From assembly GCA_002077065.1 (NCBI GenBank), contig NAJO01000025.1, positions 186,001-250,000 of the forward strand: a stretch of 64,000 bases of DNA, in the 5' to 3' direction. This document shows positions 29,257 through 40,857 of this stretch, piece after piece. The number at the start of each line of letters is the position of its first letter. The first letter of the stretch is position 1. A model generated the notes under the pieces. It made no database searches. It saw only the letters and a list, made by a program, of their open reading frames with translations, and had not been told where the DNA came from. The translations under genes were made by a program, and so were the position numbers. The DNA is from Cryoendolithus antarcticus. Taxonomy: Eukaryota; Ascomycota; Dothideomycetes; Cladosporiales; Cladosporiaceae.

Positions 29257-30900
29257 TCAACCCTTGTGGAGCTTATCCAGGTAAGACTGAATCCACTCGT
29301 CAGACCCGTCTTCATAGACTTTCTTCGCAGGCTCCTGCGATCTCGTTAGCAGCGACTCGCTCGATCGTTTCAATAGTTTCGACTCACCATATCCATGCTA
29401 TGCGTATCAGCAAACCAGCACTGATCCATCAGACACGCCTTACCACGATTACAATTATGGCCGTACGTACACGAGATTTCCCTGCAACTATGGCGCATGG
29501 GGCATGACCGCGAGCGAGCCTTGTGTTTCAGTACAAGCAGCTCACCGGGCGTGAGCTTCTCATTGTGAATGTAGTCGCAGTACTCCTCGCCTAGAGCACA
29601 CTTACCCAATAGGTAGTAGTCGTTGCAACACTTGCCGACATCCTTGACGCGAGCGTCGAACCGCTTCAGGGCCATGTGGTCAGGCTTCGGGATGGCGGTG
29701 TCGATGCGTTCATCGTCGACATTAAGATAGAGGAAGGGGCGTTGCGTCTTCTTTTTGGGCGCAATGTCGATAGTCTTGCTATCGGCGCCAGGTTTACCGA
29801 CTTTGGCCCAGGTACTCGAGGCAGCGGAGTCGGTCGAGGGCGCTGGGCTCCGGCGAGTTTGAGCGGTGGGCGCACCAGGAGCAGCCTGCTGTTGTGGAAC
29901 GAATGATTGGGCTGCAACTTGCATGTTGCTAGCGGAGCGCATCGGTAGTGTTGTTGGTAGAGCCGGTGTAGCAATGGAAGCGGCGGGTCTGACTCGATAG
30001 TCTGGGAGATTGGTCTCGCGGAAGATGGTCGGAAATCTAACCATGCGGAAGCCTAGGTCGACGAAACCTGGCTCCGCAGATCGAGTCTCAATGAGTGTGA
30101 TGCGTGACGAGACGAGACTGTCACGCTTGTAGGGCGTGAGTACTGGCAGATAGCCATTATCAGAGCAGGGTCCGAAGAAGACATGCTTGCACTGTGGCAT
30201 TGGCATGAAAAGTCGTAGTGTCTCGCGAATCTTATGATCCGCACGTTCCTTGCCACTGCCGACATCAATAAAGTTGAAGAGAGGTTGGGCTAGGCCGAAG
30301 GCTCGACCGAAGGCCTGGAGGTCGGTAGCGTTGTTGAAAATGCCGCATGATGCCAACTTGGTCCCAAGTCCATGGACATTGAGGACAACATTGACGAGGA
30401 TCTGCCAATCACCCGTTGCGGAATCAGGGTACAACGCCTTGAGCTGGTTTCTAATCTCCAACTGTAGCTGAGCAGCGGCTTCGGTGCCACCATCTCGGCC
30501 TTGGGAGTAGAGGTAATCGTCAAACTTAAGTTGTTGTCAGCCTAATGCAGTATGTTCGATCATCAGGTGACCTACAATCGCTCCATCGCCATCTAGCATG
30601 ACCAGAACAAAAGGATTGCTGCCCTGAAGAGAAGTCAGCGTTGCTCTTAATCGTGGCGGTCTACAGCGTGCTCACAGATGTCTGGCGTAAAGACTGCAGC
30701 TCTCTAGCAGCGTCGCCAGCATTCCTCTGGTGAGTCCTTCGCGACTCGACCGCATCGTCGTAGTCGTCGCACTTTTCGCGGTACTTCTCCTGTAGGTCGG
30801 CGTACTTCTTGATTAGGTCGGTTACAAGAGCATCTCGTTCTCTATCAGATTCGCGGAAAGCCTCGAGCCTGTCCGTAAGGTCGTCCATATGGCCATTCAT
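29257..30900 (-). CDS. CCCH zinc-finger protein with fungal DUF7923-like domain
   Basis: Exons 30900-30676, 30623-30576, 30524-29388 and 29334-29257 give 495 residues. Residues 1-75 form a coiled coil rich in Glu/Arg/Asp. The second and third exons join as NPFVLVMLDGDGAI plus FDDYLYSQGRDGG. This starts a conserved alpha/beta domain found in fungal CCCH proteins (up to about 245), with LVNVVLNVHGL and CKHVFFGPCSDNGYLPVL. A Pro/Ser/Ala linker follows. At about 375-460 two Cys/His clusters appear, KCCNDYYLLGKCALGEEYC with YIH, and C-x5-C...C-x4-H-x2-C...C-x3-C, consistent with tandem CCCH-type fingers that bind RNA. The third acceptor is an uncommon AAG; using the earlier TAG would add an in-frame stop. 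Confidence 0.82.
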
Positions 30901-31422
30901 ATTGCAATTTGGACTCGATACTAGATGTACCTACGTAACACGGTATACATCTGAGTGTTATCCTGTTCTTAGCAAGTCGAGCTACTGAAGGCGGCGGTAT
31001 GGAGGACAAGTCGGTGCAACGAGAGATGTCGCGTGCGTTTGCAGAAGCTTGGACCTCACGCGAGTTCGACGCGCCTAGGCAACTACGCCTGAAGTGAATC
31101 GGGATCGCGCCTGCAGTAACACAATGGCCAAACTGATGCGAGAACCAGAAGGTAGGTCGCAGAGATAAAAAGACTCAGGAGCTACTCGTGGGGACACTCA
31201 TTTCAGACCGTATTGCGAGGCAAGAGACGATCAGCAATGTCAATAGTCTGCATCAGCGGAGGAAGACAGCCGACCAGTGCGGTAGCATACATAGTGGCGC
31301 AGCCATTCTATCGCTTTTGGAGCTCTAGCTACTCGTCTGCACGTCCCTGTATCGAGACGCTCACAGCACAGCTGCCAAGTAGTAGCGAGGTCTAATGCTG
31401 GGTATCATGCAATAAGGGCGCC
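30901..31422. other. Intergenic stretch
   Basis: A 522-bp gap holding the promoter of the CCCH gene and the 3' flank of the EB1 gene. No coding frame or RNA gene is supported. Confidence 0.4.
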
Positions 31423-32294
31423 TCAAAACGTCTCTTCTTCACCCACAGGCTCGCCCTCTGCATCTTGGGGTATCTCGAAGCCCTCCCGTGGGAAAATTAG
31501 CTACAACCAGTCAATGGTTGTCTCGGGCAAGCTCTTACCTCCGTTGAGTACAGGATCGTCTGTATTTGCTTCAACAAGCCCCCCTCATCCTCCTCCAACG
31601 CCGGATCAGCCTCCATAGCCTGCTGAATCAACAGCTCAATATCCCTCAGCTTGCTGAAGTAGAAGTCCCTCTCTCTCTCAAGCCCCTGCACAGTGTCCAT
31701 CAACTCCGCATTCTTCGTCTGCAACGCCGCACTCGCCTGCCCACCCCCAAGACCTGCCTGCCGACTCCCCGTCCTTGGCGCCCCAGCCCCAGCAGCGGCG
31801 CCTACAGGCCTCCTCGCAGCCCCAGCCCCAGTCCCCGCCCCGCTTGTCCGTGAATTGCCAGTGGCAGGTAAGGAGGCAGCCACACCCTTCCGCCGTCCAA
31901 CAGCATCATACTCCCCGCCCGGGAAATACTGATCCCAGTACCTCTTCGTCCACTGCAGGAACTCCAAATTATCCTGCATCTTGCACTTGACCAGCTGCTC
32001 CACTGCGACCGGGCGGTCTACATGGTGTTTGCGGAAGGTCGACGACAGGATCTTGAAGTTCTCGAGGTAGGCGTACTCGGCGTTTGCGTTGAACTTGACG
32101 CGCGACATGGGGACGTCGAGGAAGATTGAGTCGTAGATTTGGCAGAGAGCGGCGCCGGTGCCGCATTGTTCTACTTTTGTCATGTTGAGTTGGAGGAGGC
32201 CGTTCAGCCAGGTGAGGAGTTCTTGTCTAGGGTGGTGTTAGTCTTGCGCTTGGTAGGGAAGAGCGCGAGATGAATTTGACCTTGATTCACCCAT
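31423..32294 (-). CDS. EB1-family microtubule plus-end binding protein (Mal3/Bim1)
   Basis: Exons 32294-32281 (14 nt), 32226-31539 and 31500-31423 give 259 residues. The first exon encodes only MGES plus two bases. The splice restores the invariant N-terminus MGESRQELLTWLNGLLQLN. A calponin-homology domain (about 1-105: EQCGTGAALCQIYDSIF, VKFNANAEYAYLENFKIL, CKMQDNLEFLQWTKRYWDQY) binds growing microtubule ends. An Ala/Gly/Arg-rich linker follows, then the EB-homology coiled coil (ALQTKNAELMDTVQGLERERDFYFSKLRDIELLIQQ). The last exon ends in EEETF, a C-terminal acidic-aromatic motif recognised by CAP-Gly partners. The first donor (GTCAAA) is weak but the branch point CTAAC is good. These proteins recruit plus-end factors and regulate microtubule dynamics. 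Confidence 0.95.
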
Positions 32295-32761
32295 GATGGC
32301 GTTTGTTCACCGTTCAGACCAGGATGTCGGTAGGTTGGTTCGGAAAGAGAGTTCGGTGTGTCTGAAGGTCACTGGAGGTCAGGCTGATTGATCTAGTCCG
32401 AGGTGGATTCGCGTGTGTTTACCAGCCTTGTCCTTGCACTTCGATTCCTCGGTGTTGGTCGACGGGACTCGTTGGCATGCCCTGAAATTAGTAGAGTAGC
32501 GAGCGTATAGCAGTGCCGCTAGTAAGTCTTCAGGCAGCACGATTGTTTGTTGTTGCTTCGCTCATCCTCGAATGATGATGTTTCGCAACTCAAGCACAGC
32601 GGGGCATTTCCGCCGCGAGTGGACCCTGACTGTCACAAGCAAGCGCGACTTTGACTACATTTCTTGAAGCTCAGATATGACATTCCGAATCATTCTCCCA
32701 GCGACACATGCTCGCTGAGAGTGGTCTGTAGTAATAAGCTGGCCTTCCTGACCTGTCAAAA
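32295..32761. promoter_or_regulatory. Divergent promoter between EB1 and IST3
   Basis: A 467-bp region between two gene starts. No recognised motif beyond mixed CT-rich sequence near the IST3 ATG. Confidence 0.45.
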
Positions 32762-33703
32762 ATGCAATCCGTCCGCCAAATCGAGCGCCTGAACGCCACC
32801 GAACTCGAGAAAATCGTTCCCCCAAACGCTTCCTGGCACACCGACTACCGCGACACAGCTTACATCCACATTGGCGGCCTCCCCTTCGAGCTCTCCGAAG
32901 GTGACATCCTCACGATCTTCTCCCAGTACGGCAATCCAGTGCATCTCAACTTGGTGCGCGACAAAGAGACCGGCAAGAGTCGCGGGTTTGCATTCCTGAA
33001 GTATGAGGATCATCGGAGCTGCGATTTGGCGGTTGATAACTTGAGTGGGGCGGGGGTTATGGGGAGGGTGTTGGGGGTGGATCACTGTCGGTATACGTTG
33101 AAGGAAGGCGAGGTTGAGGGAGAGGGGTTGGATGATGGGGCGGGGGATGTAGTGGAGGAGGTGGCCGAGATGGAAGAGGGCAGACGGAAGAGACGACGGA
33201 TCAGTGAGGATGACGAAGCTCCAAGAGCGCAGCTAAGAGAGGAGCTAGAGCTGGCGAAGCTACTCCGCGAGGGCGACGAGGAGGATCCGATGAAGGCGTA
33301 CTTGATCAAGGAGAAGCGAGAAGAGGTCGCAGAAGCTCTCAAGGCCCTAGCTGTCGCACGGCGACGAAGCCGCGATAGGTCGCAGGACGAGAGACGGCAT
33401 AGGCATAAGTCACGGCGAGATCGCTCGGAAGATTACGCTGGGCGCAAAGAGAGGAGGAATGGCCCTGGAGTGCGAAAGCGGTACGATGAAATCGAGGATG
33501 AGGATCGCAAATCGCACAGCCATCGATCACGACGAGACGATGAGCGGAAACGACGGAGTCCGTCGAGCGACGAGCAGGAGCGGGCGAAGCATACCAAGAG
33601 GCGCGACTCGCCAGAGTCTGACTACGACAGGCGACGACAGAAGAGCGAAAAGGCTCGTAAGCGGACTCGATCGCCCGACGAACGATCGCGGAGGCGAGAC
33701 TAA
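32762..33703 (+). CDS. IST3: Ist3/Snu17-like RNA-binding protein (RES complex)
   Basis: A single exon of 313 residues. The N-terminus MQSVRQIERLNATELEKIVPP...SWHTDYRDTAYIHIGGLP is diagnostic of Ist3/RBMX2 proteins. One RRM spans about 33-110, with RNP2 YIHIGG and RNP1 KSRGFAFLKY. The long C-terminal tail is rich in Arg, Asp, Glu and Ser and probably disordered, with many RD/RS/KR repeats. In yeast, Ist3 scaffolds Bud13 and Pml1 in the RES complex on U2 snRNP, which supports splicing and pre-mRNA retention. The tail is much longer than in yeast, as is usual in filamentous fungi. Skew switches from C-rich to G-rich near 32960. Confidence 0.92.
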   Translation: MQSVRQIERLNATELEKIVPPNASWHTDYRDTAYIHIGGLPFELSEGDILTIFSQYGNPVHLNLVRDKETGKSRGFAFLKYEDHRSCDLAVDNLSGAGVMGRVLGVDHCRYTLKEGEVEGEGLDDGAGDVVEEVAEMEEGRRKRRRISEDDEAPRAQLREELELAKLLREGDEEDPMKAYLIKEKREEVAEALKALAVARRRSRDRSQDERRHRHKSRRDRSEDYAGRKERRNGPGVRKRYDEIEDEDRKSHSHRSRRDDERKRRSPSSDEQERAKHTKRRDSPESDYDRRRQKSEKARKRTRSPDERSRRRD

Positions 33704-34299
33704 GCCGCCGCAATACTGTAGATACACGAGATGGATAGCTAGTCAAATCAGCGATTGACTGTGTACGTGAAATGAGAGGGAAAAATTGAGATCACTGCGA
33801 GATAGAAGGTGACAGTATTGGATTGGTCTACCGAAAGAATCTTATAATGTTCATTAAAGTCGTTACTGTCCAACAGAATGTACTAGCTGCAAGCCACTGC
33901 TGCGGGCGAGCTGTTCCAATCACCATTTGAATGTTCTGCGCGAGCGTAGTGAGTCCTGCACTGACGCCCCTGACCCGCCCCCCTGCCAAATTCCTCCATT
34001 GCGCCACCTCTGATCACCCTTTCGCCCCTGAGTACATAGATTTCTGTTCTACCTTCCATATGAGCTCAGGATTAAACTCACTACCACATCGCGACGCGAT
34101 GTCGGCTTCGTTGCGGATACAAGGCCTCCTCGACAGCAGCATCTGCGTCTCACAGCGCCGCCGGAAAGATACACTGCATCTTTGCGAACGCGCTTTGCAC
34201 CGTATCGATGCTAAGTTGCCAGACTTAGTTGCAAGGTCGCGGTGTGAAAACTCATTGCGAGGCGCTTCAGGCCTGTTCAATTGCAATGCCAGTCCCTCT
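33704..34299. other. Convergent intergenic stretch
   Basis: A 596-bp gap between the 3' ends of IST3 and the J-domain gene. Frames on both strands (for example 33931-34458 plus and 34014-34442 minus) show no conserved features. If the J-domain frameshift is disregarded, the gap extends to 34411. Confidence 0.4.
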
Positions 34300-36127
34300 T
34301 CATCGTGCAGACACAGGACTCGCGAAGCTCCCCTGCCGACTATAACCCGGCCGCTGCTCGCTTCCCCGACGGCTCGCACTAGTGCTATACCCACTCTGCA
34401 CCCTGACCTGCTCAGGTCGGAACTCTCTCCCATATTTGCCATCCTCCTCGGAAGGTGAGTATCTGGCAGTCGGCCTCGGTGATCGGGTTGTCGGGACTTC
34501 TCCGTACAGCGGCGCTGCCGAGCGACTGCTCTCGTGACGCGACATTGACGGGCGACCTTCCTCGTGGGAACCTTGCGGCGTAATTTTGTAGGAGGTAGTG
34601 CGTGTGTTGATCGGGGTAGGTCGAGCTGCAGAGGGAGCCATGCGAGACGAAGCTGCTCGTGGTCGCTCCTCCTTCATAGGAGATGGGGAGCGAGTGAATT
34701 TGCGGCTGACGGGCTCGCGCATTTTCGGTGCGATAGCCGGCTGGTGTTGGGTACTCCACGTCATCAGCATACTCCCTACCGTATTGGTACTTCGAAGCCG
34801 GATTCGTGGGCGAATCTGGCGTGACGCTAGGTGTCGGGTATCCGTCTACGATCTCGGTATTGCGCAGCGTGGATGGCTTCGCTGGTCTCCGTGAGGTGGG
34901 TTGTTGAGGCATACTATCCGCTCGGCGTACACTAGGCGGTCGAGTCGCGTCCTTGGTGTCGAAGTCAGTCTGTAGGGAGTATGAGCGTCGAGGCTCGTCT
35001 TGCGGCAGGCGAATGTTGCCCGGTGCAGATCTCGACTGTGTGAGGGTCGGTGGGCGACGGATCGTGTCGTCCGTCTCGTCGCTTGCACGTCGCCTATGCT
35101 CTTTGCGTGTTGTATGTCGAACAAGATCCTCATCGTCGCGCTCCACGACACTCGGCTTGCTCGATCCGCGTCGCACCATGGCAGGCGGCTTGCCGCCTTC
35201 GCTGCGCCTGATGTATTCGATCTTGTCGTTCTTCGAGCCTTGCCGTACAGGAGGTGGCCTGTCGTCTGCGATCTCGGGATACTGCCTGGCAGATGGTGCT
35301 CTCGACCGCTGGATGTAGTCCTTTGCAGTATCGACATCCGTGAACATCTTCTTCACTCGCTCATCCATAAACGCACCTCGTAGGTTCTCTTCCTGCTGCC
35401 TCCTCGCCTGCTCATAGTAGGCGTCCCTCGCACGTCGTGGATCCTCTTCCGGATCTCTACGTCGTCGTGAAGCGTCGCCAGGGCTGTCATCTGAGTCGCT
35501 GCCAGGCTCGGCATACGCGTATTTAGCGCCTCGATCACGCTTCACATCCTTGCTAGCTTGCTTCAACTTCTCCCGCTGTCGATGCTTCTCGTTCTCCTTC
35601 GTATCCTGGCGTGTTGTAGTGGGCCTCACACGCTCCCTGTCGTCGCGTGGTGAGCTCCTTTTAGGTCGCTCATAGTCGTAGTCTTTCCGCGTGCTCGCTC
35701 TAGGTCGATCGAAGTACTCTGTGTCAAACGGTCTCCGCTCCTCCACATGGGCTCTGTCAGATCGCTCCGGTCCACGCGACGTGAACACGGTTCTCCCAGG
35801 TGAGTCGGTAGGCATGCGATACGCAGTAGTCCGCACATCTACGCGTGGGCCACTCGGGCCCTGCCTCTCCATAACTTCTCTCCGCAGCTCAGCGAGCTTA
35901 CACTGAGCATCATAGCGCGCCCGTCGGTCCTCGTCACCGATGATCTCATATGCAGTCTGAATCTTGTGAAACTGATCTGAAGCAATCTGCTTCTGAGCCT
36001 CATCCGCGACTTTGTCGGGGTGAAACTTCAGTACCAGCTTCCGGTAGGAGGTCTTGATGGCGCCCGCCGTGGCATCTCTAGCCACAGCGAGCGCGAGGTA
36101 TGGATCTGGTGGCAACTCCGTCGCCAT
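34300..36127 (-). CDS. J-domain (DnaJ-like) protein with apparent +1 frameshift near the C-terminus
   Basis: The start is the ATG at 36127 (MATELPPDPYLALAV); the frame is open upstream but the protein family starts here. The J domain spans about 5-75, with HPD in LKFHPDKVADEAQ, and would stimulate an Hsp70 partner. The rest is a long Arg/Asp/Ser/Pro-rich, probably disordered region. As written, the frame stops at 34412 (571 residues) with an atypical tail. Just after PTPAGYRTE, at the T-run 34722-34725 (AAAA on the coding strand), a shift by one base enters a frame. That frame reads REPVSRKFTRSPSP... LYGEVPTTRSPRP... and stops at 34300, matching the composition and C-terminal style of fungal homologs. 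Total length would be about 608. A sequencing/assembly error is the simplest cause. Confidence 0.8.
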
Positions 36128-37805
36128 TTCTGCTCGTGAAACAAACGCTTTTCCCGTGAGAAGCCGTGGCTGGTGATGCGTCGTAAGATGAGATAATGAT
36201 GGCACCTGAGTGCATTTAAGGTGGTCCGGAGGGTGGAGTCGGTGTCCAAGGGGTATGTACTTGTAGCGGTGTGTCGCAAGAGTCAAGCACGCAGTCTGTG
36301 CGCTGCCTAGGTGATGGGGGTATGAGCAATATTAATATCGGGAGTCGACAAGCACCGCGTACGAGATGCTGCGGCCTGGTGGCAAACGCGACAGCGCAGT
36401 AGAAGACTCGATTTGAGAATGGAGGTCTGATGCCGTCCGCGACTCAGAGAGGCATCGCACAGAACGGCATCGATGGTTGAAGAGTCTCACCGATCGTAGG
36501 TTCGGCAGGCGGACGGTCCCGGAACTTCGCCAAGGTACCGATGACGTCGGCAAACCGAAGCGACGCAGGTGGTTTGCGAGAATCGAAGAGGCAGGAAGGC
36601 GGTGGCAATGTCGCGAATGTCGGCGAGTGTTGAGCGAGTGAAGTGATCTCGGTGATGTTCGTGTAGGACTGCTGCTCCTGGACGATGCACCGGGCCAGTG
36701 TCAGCACACGCTGATCTGCCGAGTTGCTCCTCGCGAAGATGCTGGGATGACCCTTATGCGCACGCCCTCGCCTGGCGTTCCCACTGGCTAGCTGGCTGCA
36801 AGAACAAAGGTACACCCGCGTTTGTGGCTGAGCTGCCTCGTGACCCTGTGGAAATGCCTCGAGCAAGATCTGTGAGAAGAATTGAAAGGCGACTGTGGCA
36901 AGAACTGGAGTGAAAGTGCATAGAATCAAGGTCGAAGTGGTGGCAACGGTTCCAGGTGGCGGGCAGACGTATGCATAAACTCGTCAGACGTGCTGCGCAA
37001 AAGCATATGGCCTGCGGCACTATCGACCACCTAGCATCACGCATAGCAAGCTGCCCCGACAAGGAGATGTCACAACTGCAAGGCCACGAGCAAATGGCCG
37101 TACCAACAGAGCGAACCACATCTCCGATCTGACTCGGGTGTTGTTCATGTCCTTCCTGCGCTGCAGCCACGAGCCTATCAACCCGCAGTAGTGCCTTTAC
37201 TGGCGACAGCTCGACAACCCTGATTGCTCAGGAACGCCGGCTGGAGTTGTCACTGGCTGGTCACTCCGCAAGCCCAACATGCTGGGCGACCGCGCAGGAA
37301 CATGCAAGCCACGCTGATGGAAGCAGCGTAAAGTAGCACTTCAGCCTAAGGATTACCTGGCATGTTGCCAAATTCAATGCTGACACAGGCTGACTGCTAT
37401 CGGGATATATTTCGGGTCAACATCGTGGCGCGTAGATGGCCAATGATTATATCTCGGGTGGTGACAGCGGCCAGGCGCTGCAGTACTGTTCTACAACATT
37501 AAGGAGAGCCTTGTACGAACTTCTGTTCCACACTTCCATGCTGTGCGGCCTCGCAGGACGCGGCGGGGTACGATGTTGCACAGCATGCAGTATGCCTTAC
37601 CCCCACACATATCGGGCGCGTAGGCACCACGTCGTCCACCAATTGACGCAACACTCGCGCCGCCGTGCTGCACGACGTGGCACGACATAACGCACGCGCA
37701 GCCTGACGTGAGAGTGCACACAGCTGTACTCCCACTGCTCCCCGGCGTTGCCAGAGGAAACATCCAAAGGCGTGATGCCATGAGCTGGGTCAGGATCCAG
37801 ATCAC
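36128..37805. other. Intergenic stretch without a supported gene
   Basis: About 1.7 kb between the J-domain gene start and the metallophosphoesterase stop. The longest frame (36444-36929, minus) begins with a TTG rather than an ATG and matches nothing I know. I see no tRNA, repeat or transposon remnant. It could contain a long promoter or an uncalled fast-evolving gene. Confidence 0.35.
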
Positions 37806-38678
37806 TCAATCCCGCTTCGAGGGTATATCGATGTCTACGACAATTGGCTTATTGAAGGCTTTGCCGCCCTGACCCCAGCTCCTCGCCATGATACTCGCAT
37901 TCACCAACGCAGTATCGGCACCGGCCGTTAAACTGTGACCACCACGAGTACCTGTCAAGTCAAACAGCGATTGCTTCTTACTGCCTGCACCCGGATCTCG
38001 CCATTTCGTCCTTCGATGGTCTCCGTCTTCGGCGGACTCCTCCCAATGAACGACTTCCGCTCCTCGGCCCTCATGACAATGCCCGAAGACATGCAGTGTC
38101 GGTCGGATCTCTCGCACGCGTCTCGCAAGGACCTCACAGCCCCCTTGCGTCCAGTGCTTGCTTTCGTCGAGACCTAGTGAAGATGGCGTATGTGTAATGA
38201 GCATATCTACATCGTCAGGCACAGCGCTCCACAGCTCCTCAGCTTCCTCAGGTAAGTACTGAAATGCCCAGTTCTGTCCTCCCCGGTCCGGCGAGTAAGG
38301 GCTCCCGAACACCCTCAACTTCAACCCCTTCACCTCCACCTCAGCACTCTCATGCTCCAGATAATTCACCCCTTCCACTCCCCTGACCAGCTCTCTACAC
38401 TTCTCCCCTTCCTCTGGCAGCACCTTCCACCCCTCCGGGTACTTCGGCCCATATTTCGCATCCACGGAGAGATCGTGGTTCCCGGCTACGACGATTTTAG
38501 CAGCGAAGCTGGCGTGCTTGATCCAGGTCATTGCCTTCTCGATCTCGGCGAGGGAGCCTTGGTTCGTTAGGTCGCCGGCGTGAAGTAGGATGTCGCCGGC
38601 GGGGAGGGTGAAGCCGGCGCCGGGGAAGGCGTTGTGGGTGTCTGATATGCAGACGAGGCGGAGTTTGGTGGTGGCCAT
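37806..38678 (-). CDS. Calcineurin-like metallophosphoesterase (MPPED-like)
   Basis: A single exon of 290 residues starting at the ATG at 38678. All metal-binding motifs of the family are present in order: SDTHN (about 12), GDLTNQG (about 35), GNHD (about 65), THTP (about 162) and GHCHEG (about 198). These coordinate two metal ions for phosphodiester or phosphomonoester hydrolysis. The spacing and small size resemble the MPPED1/2 (239FB)-like class frequent in filamentous fungi. The substrate is unknown. No signal peptide is seen. Residues 210-260 form a fungal-type insert (GSKKQSLFDLTGTRGGHSLTAG). Confidence 0.88.
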   Translation of the reverse strand: MATTKLRLVCISDTHNAFPGAGFTLPAGDILLHAGDLTNQGSLAEIEKAMTWIKHASFAAKIVVAGNHDLSVDAKYGPKYPEGWKVLPEEGEKCRELVRGVEGVNYLEHESAEVEVKGLKLRVFGSPYSPDRGGQNWAFQYLPEEAEELWSAVPDDVDMLITHTPSSLGLDESKHWTQGGCEVLARRVREIRPTLHVFGHCHEGRGAEVVHWEESAEDGDHRRTKWRDPGAGSKKQSLFDLTGTRGGHSLTAGADTALVNASIMARSWGQGGKAFNKPIVVDIDIPSKRD

Positions 38679-39369
38679 GACTGCGGTAGACTTTCTAGGT
38701 CATGCGTTGGGAAGCGAAGTGAGTAGATTGAGCTGGTCCAGGAGGGCAAGTTTGGCATTGCTCTATTCAGTGTGACGGGACATTTCGTGTCTAGCTATCT
38801 CATGATGATGTCCTCCTAGGTAGCCATGAGCTTGCTTCGGGGGCCATCCATGACCCTAACAACTTAGCTTCCACGACGCTGGACGTAGAACAAATCAAAG
38901 CCCCTTTCTGCTCTTACGTCTGTGGAGTGTATGATGAGAGGCATTCGCTGCAGCAGAATTGTTGTGCGACTCCTTGTCCTGTGACAATGATCGTTAGCTG
39001 ACTTGTCATCAGCCGTGGGGGCCGAATCGTCCAGAGGCCGTGTTCTTCCACATTTCATCTCCCATATCATGCGTCTGCAGCAAGATGAAGATACAACAAC
39101 ACTCACGACAGGCTGATAGGTTCACACTTCGCGCTTCAGCTCTGGCAGTACAAGCTGTGGTGGTATCTCGCCTGCAATTGCGCAGAAAATCGGCGAGGTA
39201 GGCAGAGTAAGGCGTCTTATGTCCGGTCCCATACCTTTCCACTTTCCCAAGCTTCTGTTCCTTTCTGTTGCGCCAGAGTATCTGAACAGCAGATCGGTGT
39301 GTCCACACCAGAGCTCGCACGTACTGCATCAGCTGCCCACTGCTTTCCATCTGACCGCTGGCTCCCACG
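38679..39369. promoter_or_regulatory. Divergent promoter between the phosphoesterase and GST genes
   Basis: A 691-bp region between two gene starts. No additional coding frame or clear regulatory motif is recognised. Confidence 0.4.
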
Positions 39370-40224
39370 ATGACCTCGACCGATTCGCCCAAGTACACCC
39401 TCCTCTACCACCCCGGCATCCCAGGCCGCGCCGAGTTCATTCGCCTCGCTTTCGAAGCCACGGGTACACCTTACACCGATCTCGCGAACTCGGCGTCTGA
39501 TGGCTACGCAACCGTTCGCAACACCTGCATCGACCCTGCCGCATTATCGAGTCTGGGAGACAACCCTCCGGTGTTCGCTCCACCAGCGCTACAAGTAAGC
39601 AGCGAGGGCAAAGGCGGCGGGGATTTGCTCATAAGTCAGACGTCGAACATTCTGAACTACTTAGGGCCACGGCTGGGCTTGGTGGGGGAGGACGAGGCTG
39701 ATAAGTTATGGGTTGGTCAGGTAGTGGCTACGGCGTTGGATTTGAATAATGAGGTGCATGATACGCATCATCCTGTGAGTCGCTCAAAATGATCGCGTGA
39801 CGGGGTCCTTGCTGACGGGCTACAGATTGCAGTAGCAGATTACTACGAAAACCAGAAAGACGAGGCGTTGAAGAAGACGACAGACTTCCGAAAGAACAGG
39901 CTACCCAAGTTTCTTGGGTACTTCGAGAGGATGCTCAAGTGGAACGAGAAGCAACAGGAGAGGCAAGCGAATCGAGGCATGTACCTCGTAGGTAGCAAGC
40001 TTACGACTGCGGATCTAGTGGTTTGGCAGGTGCTCGACGGGCTGTTCTTCGCATTTCCAAGCGAGATGAAGGCACGGACAGAGGACTTTGGGCTGCTGTT
40101 AGGCGATTTCTACAAGAGCGTGAAGACGGAGAAGGGGATCACGGGGTATCTTGAGAGCGAAAGGCGGATGAAGTACTCCATGGGCATCTTCCGGCATTAT
40201 CCTGAGCTCGATAGACAAAGCTAG
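39370..40224 (+). CDS. Glutathione S-transferase family protein
   Basis: Exons 39370-39774 and 39826-40224 (51-bp intron, phase 0) give 267 residues. The N-terminal thioredoxin-like domain begins KYTLLYHPGIPGRAEFIRLAFEATG, with the glutathione-binding loop at ISQTSNILNYLG (about 96-107). The C-terminal helical domain includes HPIAVADYYENQKDEALKKTTDFRKNRLPKFLGYFE and the N-capping/hydrophobic staple region at GSKLTTADLVVWQVLDGLF (S-x-TxAD). This layout fits sigma-like/fungal GSTs. A likely role is conjugation of glutathione to electrophiles or isomerisation; the substrate is not deducible. It lies 633 bp upstream of a P450 on the same strand, so a detoxification or small-pathway link is possible but unproven. 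Confidence 0.87.
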
Positions 40225-40857
40225 ACCACGAAGCTGCCTGGTAGACTTCAAAAATCCACAGTACTTTGCTTCCATGTTGCTCGTGGATGCTCAACAATCC
40301 ATCTCCCTGGTGTAGTAGCATTATCGAATCGACGACGATAGTGTCGGCTACCCACGGCAAGTACGCCGTTCGCAACTGCCGCACGCCTGACTACACGCTC
40401 CGCGTGGAGGTGGAGTTCACGGGGCAAGGTTCGTGTGGAGGTGACCTCGAGATGTTGGCAGATGCAAAGTTCATGGCAGTCGTTGGCAATGTTCGCAAAG
40501 GCATTCAATGATATAGTGAAACAGAAAGCCACAGCGGCGATCAAGTTGCCCTTGATCGACGCCGCATCGTCGACCACGAGGCGAGCCGCACTCTGACGTA
40601 CAATTGAGCAATATCGACGGAAGAGGGGCCATCAGGAGACGAACATCGCGATGAGGCGTCCGGACATGGCATGCAGATGGTCTTGCCAAGTGCCGTGTCT
40701 TTTGGATGTTGGAATACTGTAGCGTCTGACCACATCTGCCGGCCTGAGTCCTTATGCTTCGCGACAGATCTTCCGAGTCCCTGGTAAGATCAGTATTGCT
40801 ACTTGACATCTCGAATCACTTCTTTTCGATCCCATAGCCCTGTCCATAAGCCTTGCA
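40225..40857. promoter_or_regulatory. Promoter region of the P450 gene
   Basis: A 633-bp gap between the GST and P450 genes. Nothing recognised apart from short non-conserved frames. Confidence 0.4.

Noticed and set aside
34692..34769. A 46-bp intron to explain the J-domain frame change
   Set aside because: The donor GTGGAG and acceptor GCGAG are poor, with no branch point. It would also delete the conserved-looking YPTPAGYRTE segment.
36444..36929. Minus-strand frame of 161 codons upstream of the J-domain gene
   Set aside because: The start codon is TTG and no domain is recognised. A possible downstream splice gave only a short tail.
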